Of a DNA stretch of 64,000 bases, positions 55,001-64,000 are shown piece after piece. The stretch covers positions 19,021,073-19,085,072 of the forward strand of contig CM066912.1 in assembly GCA_033964015.1 (NCBI GenBank). The letters run 5' to 3'. The position numbers and the translations under genes were made by a program. Below the pieces are notes generated by a model. It saw only the letters and a list, made by a program, of their open reading frames with translations. It was not told the DNA's origin and searched no databases. The stretch's first letter is position 1, and every line of letters begins with the position of its first letter. The DNA is from Scolanthus callimorphus. Lineage: Eukaryota > Cnidaria > Anthozoa > Actiniaria > Edwardsiidae.

Positions 55001-56454
55001 AAAGCGATCTTATAAGCTTGGCCGTTCGTTCGATATATGGTGTTTTCAATAAAGTTAGTCAATCAGAAAGGTATAAACCTTTGACGGAACGTTATAATTG
55101 TTGGCATTACATTTCGAGTAGCGTTTTGACATTTATTTGTGCTCTCTGCCTGTAGGTGCAGAGAATGACGAGGGTAGTTGGATTATCCAGACAGTTTAAC
55201 CTTGTTTAAGCTGAGGTTCCACACTTGTACGTGACGGGGCGCGACGCTAGCTTGGTACCTTTCCTCTTTCCGCGTCACTAACTGACTAACTATTGATGAC
55301 AACATATTGCAGTTGCAGTTTTAATACCATGCGTTCTGTCTTTTTTTTGTATAGTCCTTACTGACCTTGAGACTTTCTCCATAAACAAACGCCTGAGCAA
55401 CAAGCGGGCTTCTAAGAAGTATGTTTTGTATTTTTCCTGGAGCAACGTACTCTCCCTAAGCAAAAAAGTGCTTTCTGTCAGATTCATGTTAAACATTTTT
55501 GGGCTGTGGGATTTTTATAGATGAAATTATATGGTACTCTCTATACCATGAATCGCGAAAAAGAAGAGAAATACACATCCCAGTACAATGTTATTAAGTA
55601 ATACCGTTGAATTGGCTCAGATATAATAGATTTTCTTCAATAGACCATTTTCTCGAGTATTTGCGTCCAATAACCTTGGTCTTAGGGCCGGTCCACAACA
55701 AGCCATTGATGTAATATAAAATTGTGGTTCCACGCCACTTCGCCAACACAAAAACTAAGCCGAGCTTGTTTAGCACGCATACCTGACAAAATGGCCTATC
55801 TAGCTTAAAAGCGAAAGAATTTCTGGGAAAGTGATTTTTAATGAGTTACACGACGCCAATAAGGGAACCATGCAACCCACACTCACAAAAATAGCCTTTG
55901 CCCTCACTAGCTTGGGCTTTATAGTTTTTTCTTGTTAAAAAAGAATAACTAATCCAAATTAGTGAAAACTTTTTCTACCAACCTGAGCAAGTTTAAAAAT
56001 ATCTTTGATTCTGTCAGTTATCTTGAGTGCTCCATTCTGAATGACAGGAGAAAATCATCCGTCACGTTTTTGCATGGATATATTGGTGTTTTCAATAAAG
56101 ACAACCACGCGGAAAAAGAAAAGGAACCAACATTATTTTCAGATAGACTCGCGGTATTTTGAGCAAAAATACATTTAGAAACACTTCTCAAATTATAATG
56201 CCCACAATACCTTGCGGTCTAAGCTTTTCTTTTTCTGCGTGACTAACTTTAGTGAAAACACAGTCTTGGGAGGGGTGAATTTGCATATCAAATTTAATAA
56301 ATGCTTTTCAAAATAAGAATGTGGCAAATATTTTCACCTCTAAGAAGACACCAATATCTCCGGTGTGCATCCATCCGTCGTCGTCAAACAACTCAGCAGT
56401 CTTTTCGCTTTGCTTGTGGTAGCCACGTGTCACATTAGGCCCTTTCACGCAAAT
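51881..56454 (-). CDS. Long-chain-fatty-acid-CoA ligase (ACSL type), C-terminal six exons
   Basis: Six phase-0 exons on minus with GT-AG junctions spell the C-terminal third of an [18 protein letters not shown] and [10 protein letters not shown] (adenylate-forming superfamily motif), [18 protein letters not shown] (hinge, with the conserved Asp), [10 protein letters not shown] and [49 protein letters not shown] and [19 protein letters not shown]. The enzyme activates long-chain fatty acids to acyl-CoA using ATP, usually at ER, peroxisome or mitochondrial outer membranes. The 5' exons are not visible up to 64000, where LINE sequence lies. The last exon has an apparent one-base loss. Introns carry a palindrome and a MITE. 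The human paralogues cannot be told apart here. Confidence 0.93.
52299..52335. repeat. 37-bp palindrome in an ACSL intron
   Basis: GCTACTAGTAGGCTATAA and its exact complement around one central base. Confidence 0.9.
53163..53234 (-). CDS. ACSL exon
   Basis: 24 codons, [20 protein letters not shown] to FEQ; acceptor TCTAACAG, donor CAG|GTACGG. Confidence 0.9.
53823..53924 (-). CDS. ACSL exon
   Basis: 34 codons from [17 protein letters not shown] to LCKTV; acceptor TTCCCACAG, donor GGTG|GTAAGT. Confidence 0.93.
54254..54765. mobile_element. hAT-like MITE in an ACSL intron
   Basis: AGGGGCGTAGCCAGGGCTTT at the left and GGTAGCTATGCCCCTG at the right form degenerate TIRs; CACTCC directly flanks both ends (54248-54253, 54766-54771). 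The 0.5-kb core has fragments of coding-like sequence ([18 protein letters not shown]) but no intact ORF. Confidence 0.65.
55366..55455 (-). CDS. ACSL exon
   Basis: 30 codons, [17 protein letters not shown] to GESLK; acceptor TTGCTTAG, donor AAG|GTCAGT. Confidence 0.93.
55983..56036 (-). CDS. ACSL microexon
   Basis: 18 codons, [18 protein letters not shown]; acceptor GTCATTCAG, donor CAG|GTTGGT. The small size and exact phase leave little doubt. Confidence 0.92.
56338..56454 (-). CDS. ACSL exon, first visible
   Basis: 39 codons from [14 protein letters not shown] through [14 protein letters not shown]; acceptor TTCTAAAAG, donor GAG|GTGAAA. Confidence 0.92.
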
Positions 56455-56524
56455 CTTTTAGAAAGGACAGTAGATGGGGAATTTGAAAGAACGAGAATCC
56501 AACACGTCACCTTTGACTATAGTT

Positions 56525-56631
56525 AACAATTATTCGCCGAAGGCGAAGTGAATAGTGGCGAATAGTCCCCGAGACCGGAGGTCGAGGGGACTATTCGCCA
56601 CTATTCACTGAGCCTGAGGAGAATAATTGTT
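56525..56631. repeat. Foldback element 71 bp upstream of the first visible ACSL exon
   Basis: AACAATTATTC and GTGAATAGTGGCGAATAGTC in the left arm are mirrored on the right through GACTATTCGCCACTATTCAC and GAATAATTGTT; the loop holds GAGACCGGAGGTCGA. Confidence 0.9.
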
Positions 56632-58249
56632 TTAGTATATACTACACGGGAACACTCCAAAAAATATCCGAACGACACTAAATGTGGCATTTGCCGACAT
56701 TTTGTAGCCTCTTTCTGTATGCGTGACGTTTGTCACGCACGCGACATTACGTCAGACTTCACTACAAGCATTCGGCTACTCAACACATGGTGAAAACTTG
56801 CTGCTGTTTTAGAGAAGCAAAAACGCTAGAAAACACTTTTTTTAAATCTTAATATCGACTACGATAAATGATTTAAGTTTGTAGAAGGTTGCAAGGATGG
56901 ATTCGAGGGATAAATTCGCATTTTGTGCCTTGGATAAGGGATTGTGAACTGCAGAGTTGCTTCGCTGAAAACACTTTGCCTTTGGTCGCCATTTCACCAC
57001 CGATAGATGACTATATTTTTCAACCCGCTGGCAGAGAAATTCAAGATTCGATTGGAATATTCAAACAGAATTTGGGAAATTATCCTCTTCAAGCTATGGG
57101 ACAATGAGGAAGACCTTGTTCATAAAAGAGATACCACTTTAAGAGCGTCCGTCTGTAAATATCACCTACAGGCTTCAGAATGCAAAAATTCAAAATCGCT
57201 CAAATTTGGTCAGAAGTTAGGTCATTATGATCTATTCATGCTGTCCAACTTTCAGATCGATCTGATAAATACAGAGCGGGGGCGAAGAAGAAAGCCAGTT
57301 CATCGAATAATTATCGATTTTTTCGCATTTTCACCTACTTCGAAATATGGCCAAAAACTCTTCTAAATTGATCAGCACGCCAAACAATCGGTTCATATCC
57401 TTGTAGATAAGATAACAAGCTTCCGATTGAGTGGTTTAAAACTCTTTCTGATGAAAGATAAATATTTTAGCGATTTTTAAGCATTTTTTCGTTTTTTCCT
57501 AAGGCCCAAACCCGGGGCTTATATCTCCGATGATATCTGGAATTGTCGAACTTTGAAATATTGGCAAGAAAAAGCAATGTTTCTGCTTTCAATTTATCAA
57601 ATAAAATTTTGTGGCAATCAAAATTGCGAAGTTCTATGACCCGGAATTCAACCCCTGCTAAGCGCTAAATAGCGCTACGATTTCCAGGAACTGGAGGTCA
57701 CGAACTACAAAAACATGCACATACCTGGTCGCAAATCGCCAAAACCACGGTGTATAAACCCTCTCAGATGGCAAAACACTGGTATTGTTTCATTCCGAGA
57801 CGAGGCAGGACGTCCAGGCATAATTATTCAGCTTCTTCGAGCATTTTCCCCAAGACACAAAGTAAACAGATTATATCACCGATCGAACTCCTGCTATTCG
57901 GCACATTTTATGGAAATTGAGCCACTTCTAAACCCTCCCTAAGAAGAAAGAATACTTTCCTTCCTTAGAGTTAAAATCCGAAGCTGACTTTCTACGGAAA
58001 ATCAGGCAAAGCAACGCGATTCCCACGAGTGAAGAGTTCAGACACATGTTTTGGCTCAAGTGTCATGTCATGTGATATTGCGTTACCACCACAGTAATCC
58101 CGAGAGCCTCGAAAATAAACTTTTGATGACAAGAGCTCTTGTGATGATAAATGGTAATATATTTAAAACTTAAATATATCTGCAGTAAAAAGAAAGGAAG
58201 GACATTTTTGTGGGAAGAACATTTGAATGGAAATTGCAACTCCTGATAT
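56632..58249. other. No gene recognised
   Basis: ORFs at 56889-57366 and 57715-57942 (plus) lack motifs. No further upstream ACSL exon was found here. Confidence 0.4.
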
Positions 58250-58318
58250 TGTAAAGCGCTCTGGATCCGTATGAGAAAAGGCGCTATATAAATTCTCTTA
58301 TTATTATTATTATATATT
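58250..58318 (+). repeat. 3' tail of a SINE or LINE
   Basis: TGTAAAGCGCTCTGGATCCG then GGCGCTATATAAATTCTC and (TTA)n. A GCGCTATATAAAT-TTA tail is a common 3' end of L2/CR1-mobilised elements. Confidence 0.65.
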
Positions 58319-59251
58319 CGTAGGACATGGCTAGTAATCAGCTAGGATCTATTCCTATGGCCGTCAAGTGCAACCACATTTCTAATTGTCACATTCATTC
58401 TTAGGCGTGACTAGAATATTACCCGTTCCCCGCGAAAAACAACTCCACATAGAAAGATATATGAACAGCATTTTATTGGCACCGCAATAACGTGTTCAGT
58501 AAGGTGTGGACCATTAGAAATTGGGGGAGGGGGGGGGGGGGGGTGGCAATCTTTTTGCCCATGAATTTTTTTCGGGGATCAGGTTGTGCAAGAATTTTTT
58601 TTCGGACTCGAAGACCATGTACAATTTTTTTTGCAGACACTAGTAGACCTAGTAGAATATGCTTCTTCCGTTGTGCGCGAAGCGCGCCCAGATTTTGATA
58701 AACGCATTTCATCAAGCCTCAGAGAAAGGGCAGACGAACATTCCGATTTTTGTGTATAGTAAACAAAGCCTCTAGGTTTTATTATTCATGCGAGCAACTG
58801 CCCGCCCCAAATTACGAAATAATTATTATTCATTTGTGTGAAGCGGTCCAAATGAGGAATTTCTATACTTGTAACGTCGAACTCGCCCTTACCCAAGTGG
58901 TCTTCTTTCGAATATAGTGACTGCCTGCCAAGCCTATCAGTGCAGGGCATTTTTGGGAGAGTTTGGTTTTCCTCGGCAAGATACACTTGTTCTTGTAAAC
59001 GGCGCAAGGGCAGTGTTTTCGTTGCGTGAGTTCTCACCGACTATATATTTGATGTTATCTTTATAAGTGAAGTGAAGTAAAAGAATGCAAATGATAGAGG
59101 AGTTGCTGGAATAACTACTTTAGACATCTTTTAACGAGAGCCCAAGCCATGTCTTTGTAGGATTTTTTTTTTCTAGCTTGAATCTCTGCAAGATTTTTTT
59201 TTGGAAGGATTGGCCTTGCGCGAATTTTTTTTTTGGGAATTGCCAACCCCC

Positions 59252-59282
<31 letters not shown>

Positions 59283-59361
59283 AAATAATAAGTTATCCAC
59301 GCTTGGGCCACATTCTCCACCGACACATGCTGCATAGTCACAAATGCTCATTGTTCTGAAT
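58319..59361. other. No gene recognised; homopolymer-rich stretches
   Basis: G-run at 58524-58542 followed by repeated TTTTTTTT blocks; C-run at about 59246-59271 followed by A-run. ORFs over them are low-complexity artefacts. Minus ORF 58786-59037 has no motif. Confidence 0.5.
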
Positions 59362-59518
59362 GCTAGATAGATAGATAGATAGATATGTTTATTAAAAAAT
59401 GTCATATAGCAGCCCAAGGGCTGAATTGCATGATATTTACAAATTTACAAATTAATAATCAATATTTACAAATTAATAAGAATAAATATATTTATATATA
59501 TTGAAACACTTGTTAAAA

Positions 59519-61717
59519 TTATCTATTTGACATACTGGGAATGAAAGTGTCCATGTAACGCTTGGTTCTAATAGCAGAACGCTGAAATTGGCGCTGCTTG
59601 CGAAGACAATAGCGTGCCTCGTTCTTCGGAGGCAAGAGATGGTATATCTTATGGTTTGGGTCAGATACAATTGCTTCGAATAACTTATTACATAGTTCAT
59701 TACGTCTGTCCTTAAGCGATTCAAGATTACAAGCAGTAAGCCGTTCACGATAAGACATGTTGGGAGATATAATGGACAACGCGCGCCTCTGGACACGCTC
59801 CAAATCATCGCTCAAATAATCAGGCAGCGCATGATGGAATACAGGCGCGCAATACTCCAACACAGGTCTAATACACGTGGAGTAAAAACTAACGATATCA
59901 TCAATAGGCACCCGTGCGCGCTTAAGCAGAATGAGAAAATACATACGCTTGTTTGCCTTCTTTACAACTTCATCAATGTGGTAATTCCATTTAAGCGAAC
60001 CTGCAATGGTGACACCTAAGATCTTTGCATGGTCAACCAACTCAAGATTTTTGGAACTGATGGAAATAGGTTCGAACTGATGCTTAACATTTTTAAAGTC
60101 AATAACTAGCTCTTTACATTTATCCACGTTTAAGTGGAGTTTGTTACGAATTGACCACTGTTCAACCTCACTCACTGCATACTGGATTTCGCTGTTTCCT
60201 GATCTAGGAACAACCTCAGCTAGCGTCGTATCATCCACATATTTCCATGCTTCCGCTCTTGATGGATGTAGGTCATTTATCATCAGCAGGAAGAGCCAAG
60301 GCCCGAGCTTCGTGCCTTGAGGAACACCGGAGGGCACAAGACCCCACTCCGAATAACAGTCCCTAGACAATTTAGTGCGTTGGTGTCTATCAAACAGAAA
60401 GTCACACACCCAGCGGGCCACTCCACGTGGGATGTTAAGAGAGAAGATCTTGTCAACAAGGATACGATGATCAATCAGATCGAACGCCTTTCTGTAATCT
60501 AGTAGAGCAACCCTCACAGCACAACCGCTCCCGTCAGTAGCTTTGGCCCAGTTATGAATCATAGAAATGAGAGCTTGAGAAGTCGACGACTTGGGTATGG
60601 CGCCGAACTGGTTCGGGTCAATGACTTCCAGAACCGCAGGACCGACGTGGCTGCGTACAACAAAGTCTTCCGCTACCTTCGAGATGACAGGTGTTAAGGA
60701 GATAGGCCTGATATATTTTGTGATGATGGTGACAGGCTTCTCTTTAGGTAGGGGTGTCACATCCGCGTACTTCCAGGAGGATGGAAGCTTTTGTGCAGCA
60801 AAAGAACAGCATAGTAAATGACAAATGGGTCCAGCAAGGAAGTCAGCGAACTCCTTAAAGAGCCAGGACGGCAATCCATCGGGGCCAGATGCCTTTCGGG
60901 GGTTCAGAGCTAGGAGCGCTAAACAGACGTCCGATACGGCAGGCATATCAAACTCTGAGTCAGTCGCAAATGGCGGGAGACAGTCGAGCGGGGCGTAGTC
61001 GTTCATAGGTTCCAGAAGAGCGGAATTGACCAAGTTAGCAATTTCCACTTCCGATTTGTCTTCAATTCCGTCAATATGAAGACATGAACGTATGTCGTCA
61101 CTACCTGTCGCTGGAGACATCCCTGCGATCTTCTTTACTTCTGACCACCATTGTCTCGGTTTAGTGTTCTTCAGGTTGGCAACCTTAGATGAGTAGTACC
61201 TACTACGGCACAACTTGCGCTCTCGATTAACTTGGTTGCGTAGACGATGAAAACGGTCAGGATCTCCTTTCGCGAATGCATCCTGCCGAGCCTTGATGAG
61301 GGCTTTCAATTCAGCTGTAACCCACGGCGCATCGTTATGGTGTAATTTGTAGGGCTTTGGTGGCATGATGGTATCAAGCCCAATCTTCACAAGGTTATTA
61401 AACATTTGCAACTTACTGTCGCAATCCGGGGCGGAGTCAAGAACAGACCAGTCCACAGAACTAAAATAACGTCCAAGTTCACATTTGCGGCTAGGTCTAG
61501 TGTCCCTGCGGGTTGCCGTACGACAACTGCTAGACGAGCGCACAGTGCGTCGTTGGGGCTGCAAAAATACCACCGAATGGTCAGAAAGACCAAAAGGCGG
61601 GAAAGTTTCGACGTAATCTTTGTTGTAAGACTGAGTCATGTTTGTGATAATTAAATCAAGAGTCCGCTCTCCACGGGTAGGAACGCACACGAGTTGTTTT
61701 AGTTTGAATTGTGCAAG
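59519..61717 (-). CDS. LINE reverse transcriptase (endonuclease C-terminal end onward)
   Basis: Some 730 residues are open. After the junction it reads LAQFKLKQLVCVPTRGERT and GLSDHSVVF (end of the endonuclease domain), then RT motifs: RKASGPDGLPSWLFK, IRPISLTPVISKVAEDFV, VALLDYRKAFDLIDHRIL, SGVPQGTKLGPWLFLLMIND and the catalytic KYVDDTTLAE. Thumb and C-terminus follow: LKWNYHIDEVVKKANKRMY, VLEYCAPVFHHALPDYLSD, RVQRRALSIISPNMSY. No internal stop, so this copy is young. The ATG at 61741 belongs to the inserted DNA, not to the LINE. Confidence 0.95.
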   Translation of the reverse strand, partial: LAQFKLKQLVCVPTRGERTLDLIITNMTQSYNKDYVETFPPFGLSDHSVVFLQPQRRTVRSSSSCRTATRRDTRPSRKCELGRYFSSVDWSVLDSAPDCDSKLQMFNNLVKIGLDTIMPPKPYKLHHNDAPWVTAELKALIKARQDAFAKGDPDRFHRLRNQVNRERKLCRSRYYSSKVANLKNTKPRQWWSEVKKIAGMSPATGSDDIRSCLHIDGIEDKSEVEIANLVNSALLEPMNDYAPLDCLPPFATDSEFDMPAVSDVCLALLALNPRKASGPDGLPSWLFKEFADFLAGPICHLLCCSFAAQKLPSSWKYADVTPLPKEKPVTIITKYIRPISLTPVISKVAEDFVVRSHVGPAVLEVIDPNQFGAIPKSSTSQALISMIHNWAKATDGSGCAVRVALLDYRKAFDLIDHRILVDKIFSLNIPRGVARWVCDFLFDRHQRTKLSRDCYSEWGLVPSGVPQGTKLGPWLFLLMINDLHPSRAEAWKYVDDTTLAEVVPRSGNSEIQYAVSEVEQWSIRNKLHLNVDKCKELVIDFKNVKHQFEPISISSKNLELVDHAKILGVTIAGSLKWNYHIDEVVKKANKRMYFLILLKRARVPIDDIVSFYSTCIRPVLEYCAPVFHHALPDYLSDDLERVQRRALSIISPNMSYRERLTACNLESLKDRRNELCNKLFEAIVSDPNHKIYHLLPPKNEARYCLRKQRQFQRSAIRTKRYMDTFIPSMSNR

Positions 61718-63553
61718 AGGTGGAGAATAAGTTCTACGCATGCGCTAGAAAGCCAAAGGGAATGGAATCTGGTCAGAGTGGAGCGTTACGTTTCGGTTTG
61801 TCCCATTGATTTCTCTGGATTATTTCTGCGTAAATGTTGCTGAAGATGCTTAAAATATTCCTCGGCATTATCCTATTATCATTCAAAAGGCCGGTCGATG
61901 CTTAGGATGCTTCAAATAGCGGCTACATGGTCGAAAAATACGCTTCTCGTCCTTCTAGTATGGCCAGAGAAGAAGTCCTTCGTAGCAAACATGGCGGCCA
62001 TTGTTATGTTATAACAGCACCATTGAGAGATTGTTTGTTGACATCGACGTAAACTACAAATATATAAAAGCGAAAAGGTGAGTTAATTTGCTTTATTTAT
62101 CTTTTTAAACTGCATTGTTGTCCATTCGGAGTCGGTCATTGCCGAGGCATTTAGTTTTAAATTTGCTCAAATCGTTCACCTAACAAATTAAACCATGAAT
62201 GCATAGCTCGCAGATCATGGTACCAAGGGCTGAACCGGTGATTTAAAAACAGAAATGTATAGTTCAAGTCTCTATTTCTCACGTTACCTCCAAACCAAAT
62301 TCAGAAAAAATCGCCTTTGCCCCCAACTTTTGTATGGAATAGCTTTGGGTCAGTTAGCGACGAACAGGTTGTAGTTGGGAAATTAGTGGTTTCAGTGTCA
62401 TATGTTTCTGTGATGGCCTGTAAATATTATTTTTTAGTTTAACTATGTTGGCAGTCTCTTGACAAACTACGATCGGGACAATCAGTCATTCGGTGAAATT
62501 GTAGATTTACTTCGTATAAGCACGTACAATTATAGCAACTCTATAACAACTATTTCAGTTGCTGTTCAGAAACCAGTATTTGAACCGGTCTAAATTGTCC
62601 ATGATTACAAAACACATATATTCTAGAATTGGTTCTAAGCGCTATTAATTGTGTCAAAATTTGCCTTTTGCGAATAAAAGTGATGATTGTACTAATTTCT
62701 TATGCTTCTGTCAAAGTTAATTTGCATATTTTTTGACCATGATCTCTGCCAATCTGGCTACACGGACTGTGTATTGTTCATGAGTTGCGTCACAAAGCCT
62801 CTTTTGTTTACTAGAACGAATCACGATGAAATAACTGAACACAACAATGATGTCCTCTGGGAATGGTTCTTACACGGGGGTAAACCCGCAAATCTGGCTG
62901 CACATTTTGTTTACAATTTGTATTCAATATCCTAGTTCTTTCCTCCTCTAATTTAGCTGACCACATTTTATCACAAAAATAATTTAGATTCTTATGTTTG
63001 TTTGTGTGTATCTTTATGCTGCAGACAAAATAATGAAACAGTTTTTTATAAATATATTTTTTCTACTTTACAGCTGTCTTCTGTCCTCCAGTCTCCTTCT
63101 CTAATGAAGTTGCTTGCCGTAGATGGCTCTTTGGATGGTCGACTTGAATTTTAGCTTTTTCTTTCCAGGAAGCTAAATTGCATATAATAATTTGCGCGAT
63201 AACGAAATTTCAAACTTATCTAATCTCATAATAATTGGGCTCGTTGTATTTAACCTTCGTTTTAAGAGTTTGTAATTAAAAACTTATGAATAACAAGATA
63301 GTGTGTTTATCTCTTCTGGTGATTGAAATCTTCATAAACCTGACAACGCGGCGCACACTCCGAATTAGGTGCACTGTTTCCCTACTGCTGGATATAAAGT
63401 ACGGGGAGAAAAATCCCGCGAAAGCGGACAGCGTTCGCGTCATTTCGTCGCCCGCAAACGAAAAACATTTCAGCGGTTTCTCGTTTTACGAGCCAGCGAT
63501 TTGTTCGGTGACCAGCGACCCAAGCGCATACCAAGTACCGAATCTCCACATGC
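61718..63553. mobile_element. 1.84-kb insertion within the LINE
   Basis: TGAATTGTGCAAG occurs at 61705-61717 and 63554-63566, exactly where the LINE reading stops and resumes, so it is the target duplication. The insert starts AGGTGGAGAATAAG and ends CGAATCTCCACATGC; GTGGAGA/TCTCCAC are weakly inverted. No poly(A), RT or transposase is seen. A 13-base duplication suits retroposition; the insert could be a processed or SINE-like sequence of unknown family. ORFs 62702-62935 and 63286-63627 have no motif. Confidence 0.75.
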
Positions 63554-64000
63554 TGAATTGTGCAAGGAACCGCGTGATATTAAGGCGGTTAAAGTCACCA
63601 GATATTAGTATACCACATCCCGGGTAAGGCCCTTTGATGGTAGTTAAGGAAGTAGTAAGATATTCCAACATCGCCTCATCACTAGCACCAACGGGATGAT
63701 AGGTATGGTACACTGTCGCGGCAACAATACAGGAGTAGCCCCTCGGGAGGCGAGCAGGGCGGAGATGTACCCACAACACTTCTAGCTCAGGGTGATATAA
63801 ATCAGTAAGAGCCTTGAACATGATGGAATTATTAATATACAATCCAACCCCTCCATGTACACCTGATGTGCGGTTCTTAAGTAACAAGTTGAACCCGGGA
63901 ATGCGAAGATGATTCTCGCACACCGTTTCGTCATAGACCCATGTTTCGGTCAGAGAGACTAAGTCTGGCCTGTGAGTATTAACATAGCACCTCAGCTCGT
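63554..64000 (-). CDS. LINE apurinic-type endonuclease domain, partial
   Basis: Reading from the window end: DLVSLTETWVYDE (catalytic ETW), HLRIPGFNLLLKNRTSG, HGGVGLYINNSI, VAATVYHTYHPV and ILISGDFNRLNITR (the GDFN catalytic motif), ending LAQF in the 13-base repeat. The N-terminus and any ORF1 lie beyond the window. Confidence 0.93.

Larger units (their letters stand above)
59362..64000 (-). mobile_element. LINE with (TATC)n tail, interrupted by an insertion, continuing beyond the window
   Basis: The 3' end carries a (GATA)n tail (59363-59388, plus strand) and a short UTR. The RT half (59519-61717) and endonuclease half (63554-64000) are collinear, separated by a 1.84-kb insertion bounded by 13-base repeats. 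Same broad group as 48343-48906 and 31628-34330. Confidence 0.92.

Noticed and set aside
55594..55776. 60-aa minus ORF as an ACSL exon
   Set aside because: Its frame shows none of the expected ACSL sequence, and the flanking exons at 55366-55455 and 55983-56036 join directly in phase.
58492..58715. Gly/Pro-rich ORFs on both strands
   Set aside because: They are translations of a G-run and oligo(T) blocks.
59115..59417. Minus-strand ORFs with poly-Gly
   Set aside because: They come from the C-run and A-run at 59246-59285 and the LINE tail.

Overview
This is a eukaryotic, AT-rich, intron-containing and extremely transposon-dense window. The mixture of element families (BEL/Pao, CR1/L2-like and L1-like LINEs, Tc1/mariner, PIF/Harbinger, TTAA-target elements, many foldback MITEs), together with protein families I recall from coral and sea-anemone gene predictions, points to a cnidarian, most likely an anthozoan. 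That assignment is inference.

Layout. 0-3.2 kb: the 3' end of a poly(A) LINE, then a 2.9-kb element with ~0.72-kb terminal inverted repeats and 4-bp CAAA target duplications. 3.2-3.8 kb: a BEL/Pao integrase relic. 5.8-8.5 kb: a decayed transposase-like gene (minus). 9-13 kb: an orphan exon, a small ORF, a LINE relic and a dispersed repeat. 13.9-17.1 kb: Tc1/mariner DD34E transposase (plus) convergent with a Rep-like HUH endonuclease/SF3 helicase gene (minus). 17.8-19.8 kb: seven tRNA-like genes in a 292-bp tandem array flanked by 14-bp direct repeats. 21.6-23 kb: a TTAA-flanked element. 23.7-24 kb: a basic coiled-coil/kinase fragment. 24.8-27.6 kb: a decayed repeat-encoded gene adjoining a LINE (27.6-30.2 kb). 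31.6-34.3 kb: a LINE split precisely by a TTAA element. 34.5-37.4 kb: a second, diverged copy of the Tc1 + Rep pair in the same arrangement. 37.4-39.7 kb: hairpin-ended element and a ~128-bp tandem array rich in CRE palindromes. 40 kb: a hammerhead-ribozyme-like motif. 41.2-42.9 kb: a three-exon PIF/Harbinger (HARBI1-like) gene. 44-50 kb: MITEs, foldbacks and a LINE fragment. 51.9-56.5 kb: six exons of a long-chain acyl-CoA synthetase (minus), the only clear host gene. 59.4-64 kb: a LINE of ~2.8 kb net length split by a 1.8-kb insertion, running off the window end.

The most interesting system is the repeated pairing of a cut-and-paste transposase with a rolling-circle-type Rep. Two diverged copies share gene order, convergent orientation, gap size and an unusual Walker A motif, which argues for one composite element family carrying both chemistries. 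I could not find its terminal inverted repeats. Many frameshifts, including one in the host gene, lie in homopolymer runs, so some 'pseudogenes' may be intact in reality and broken only by sequencing error.
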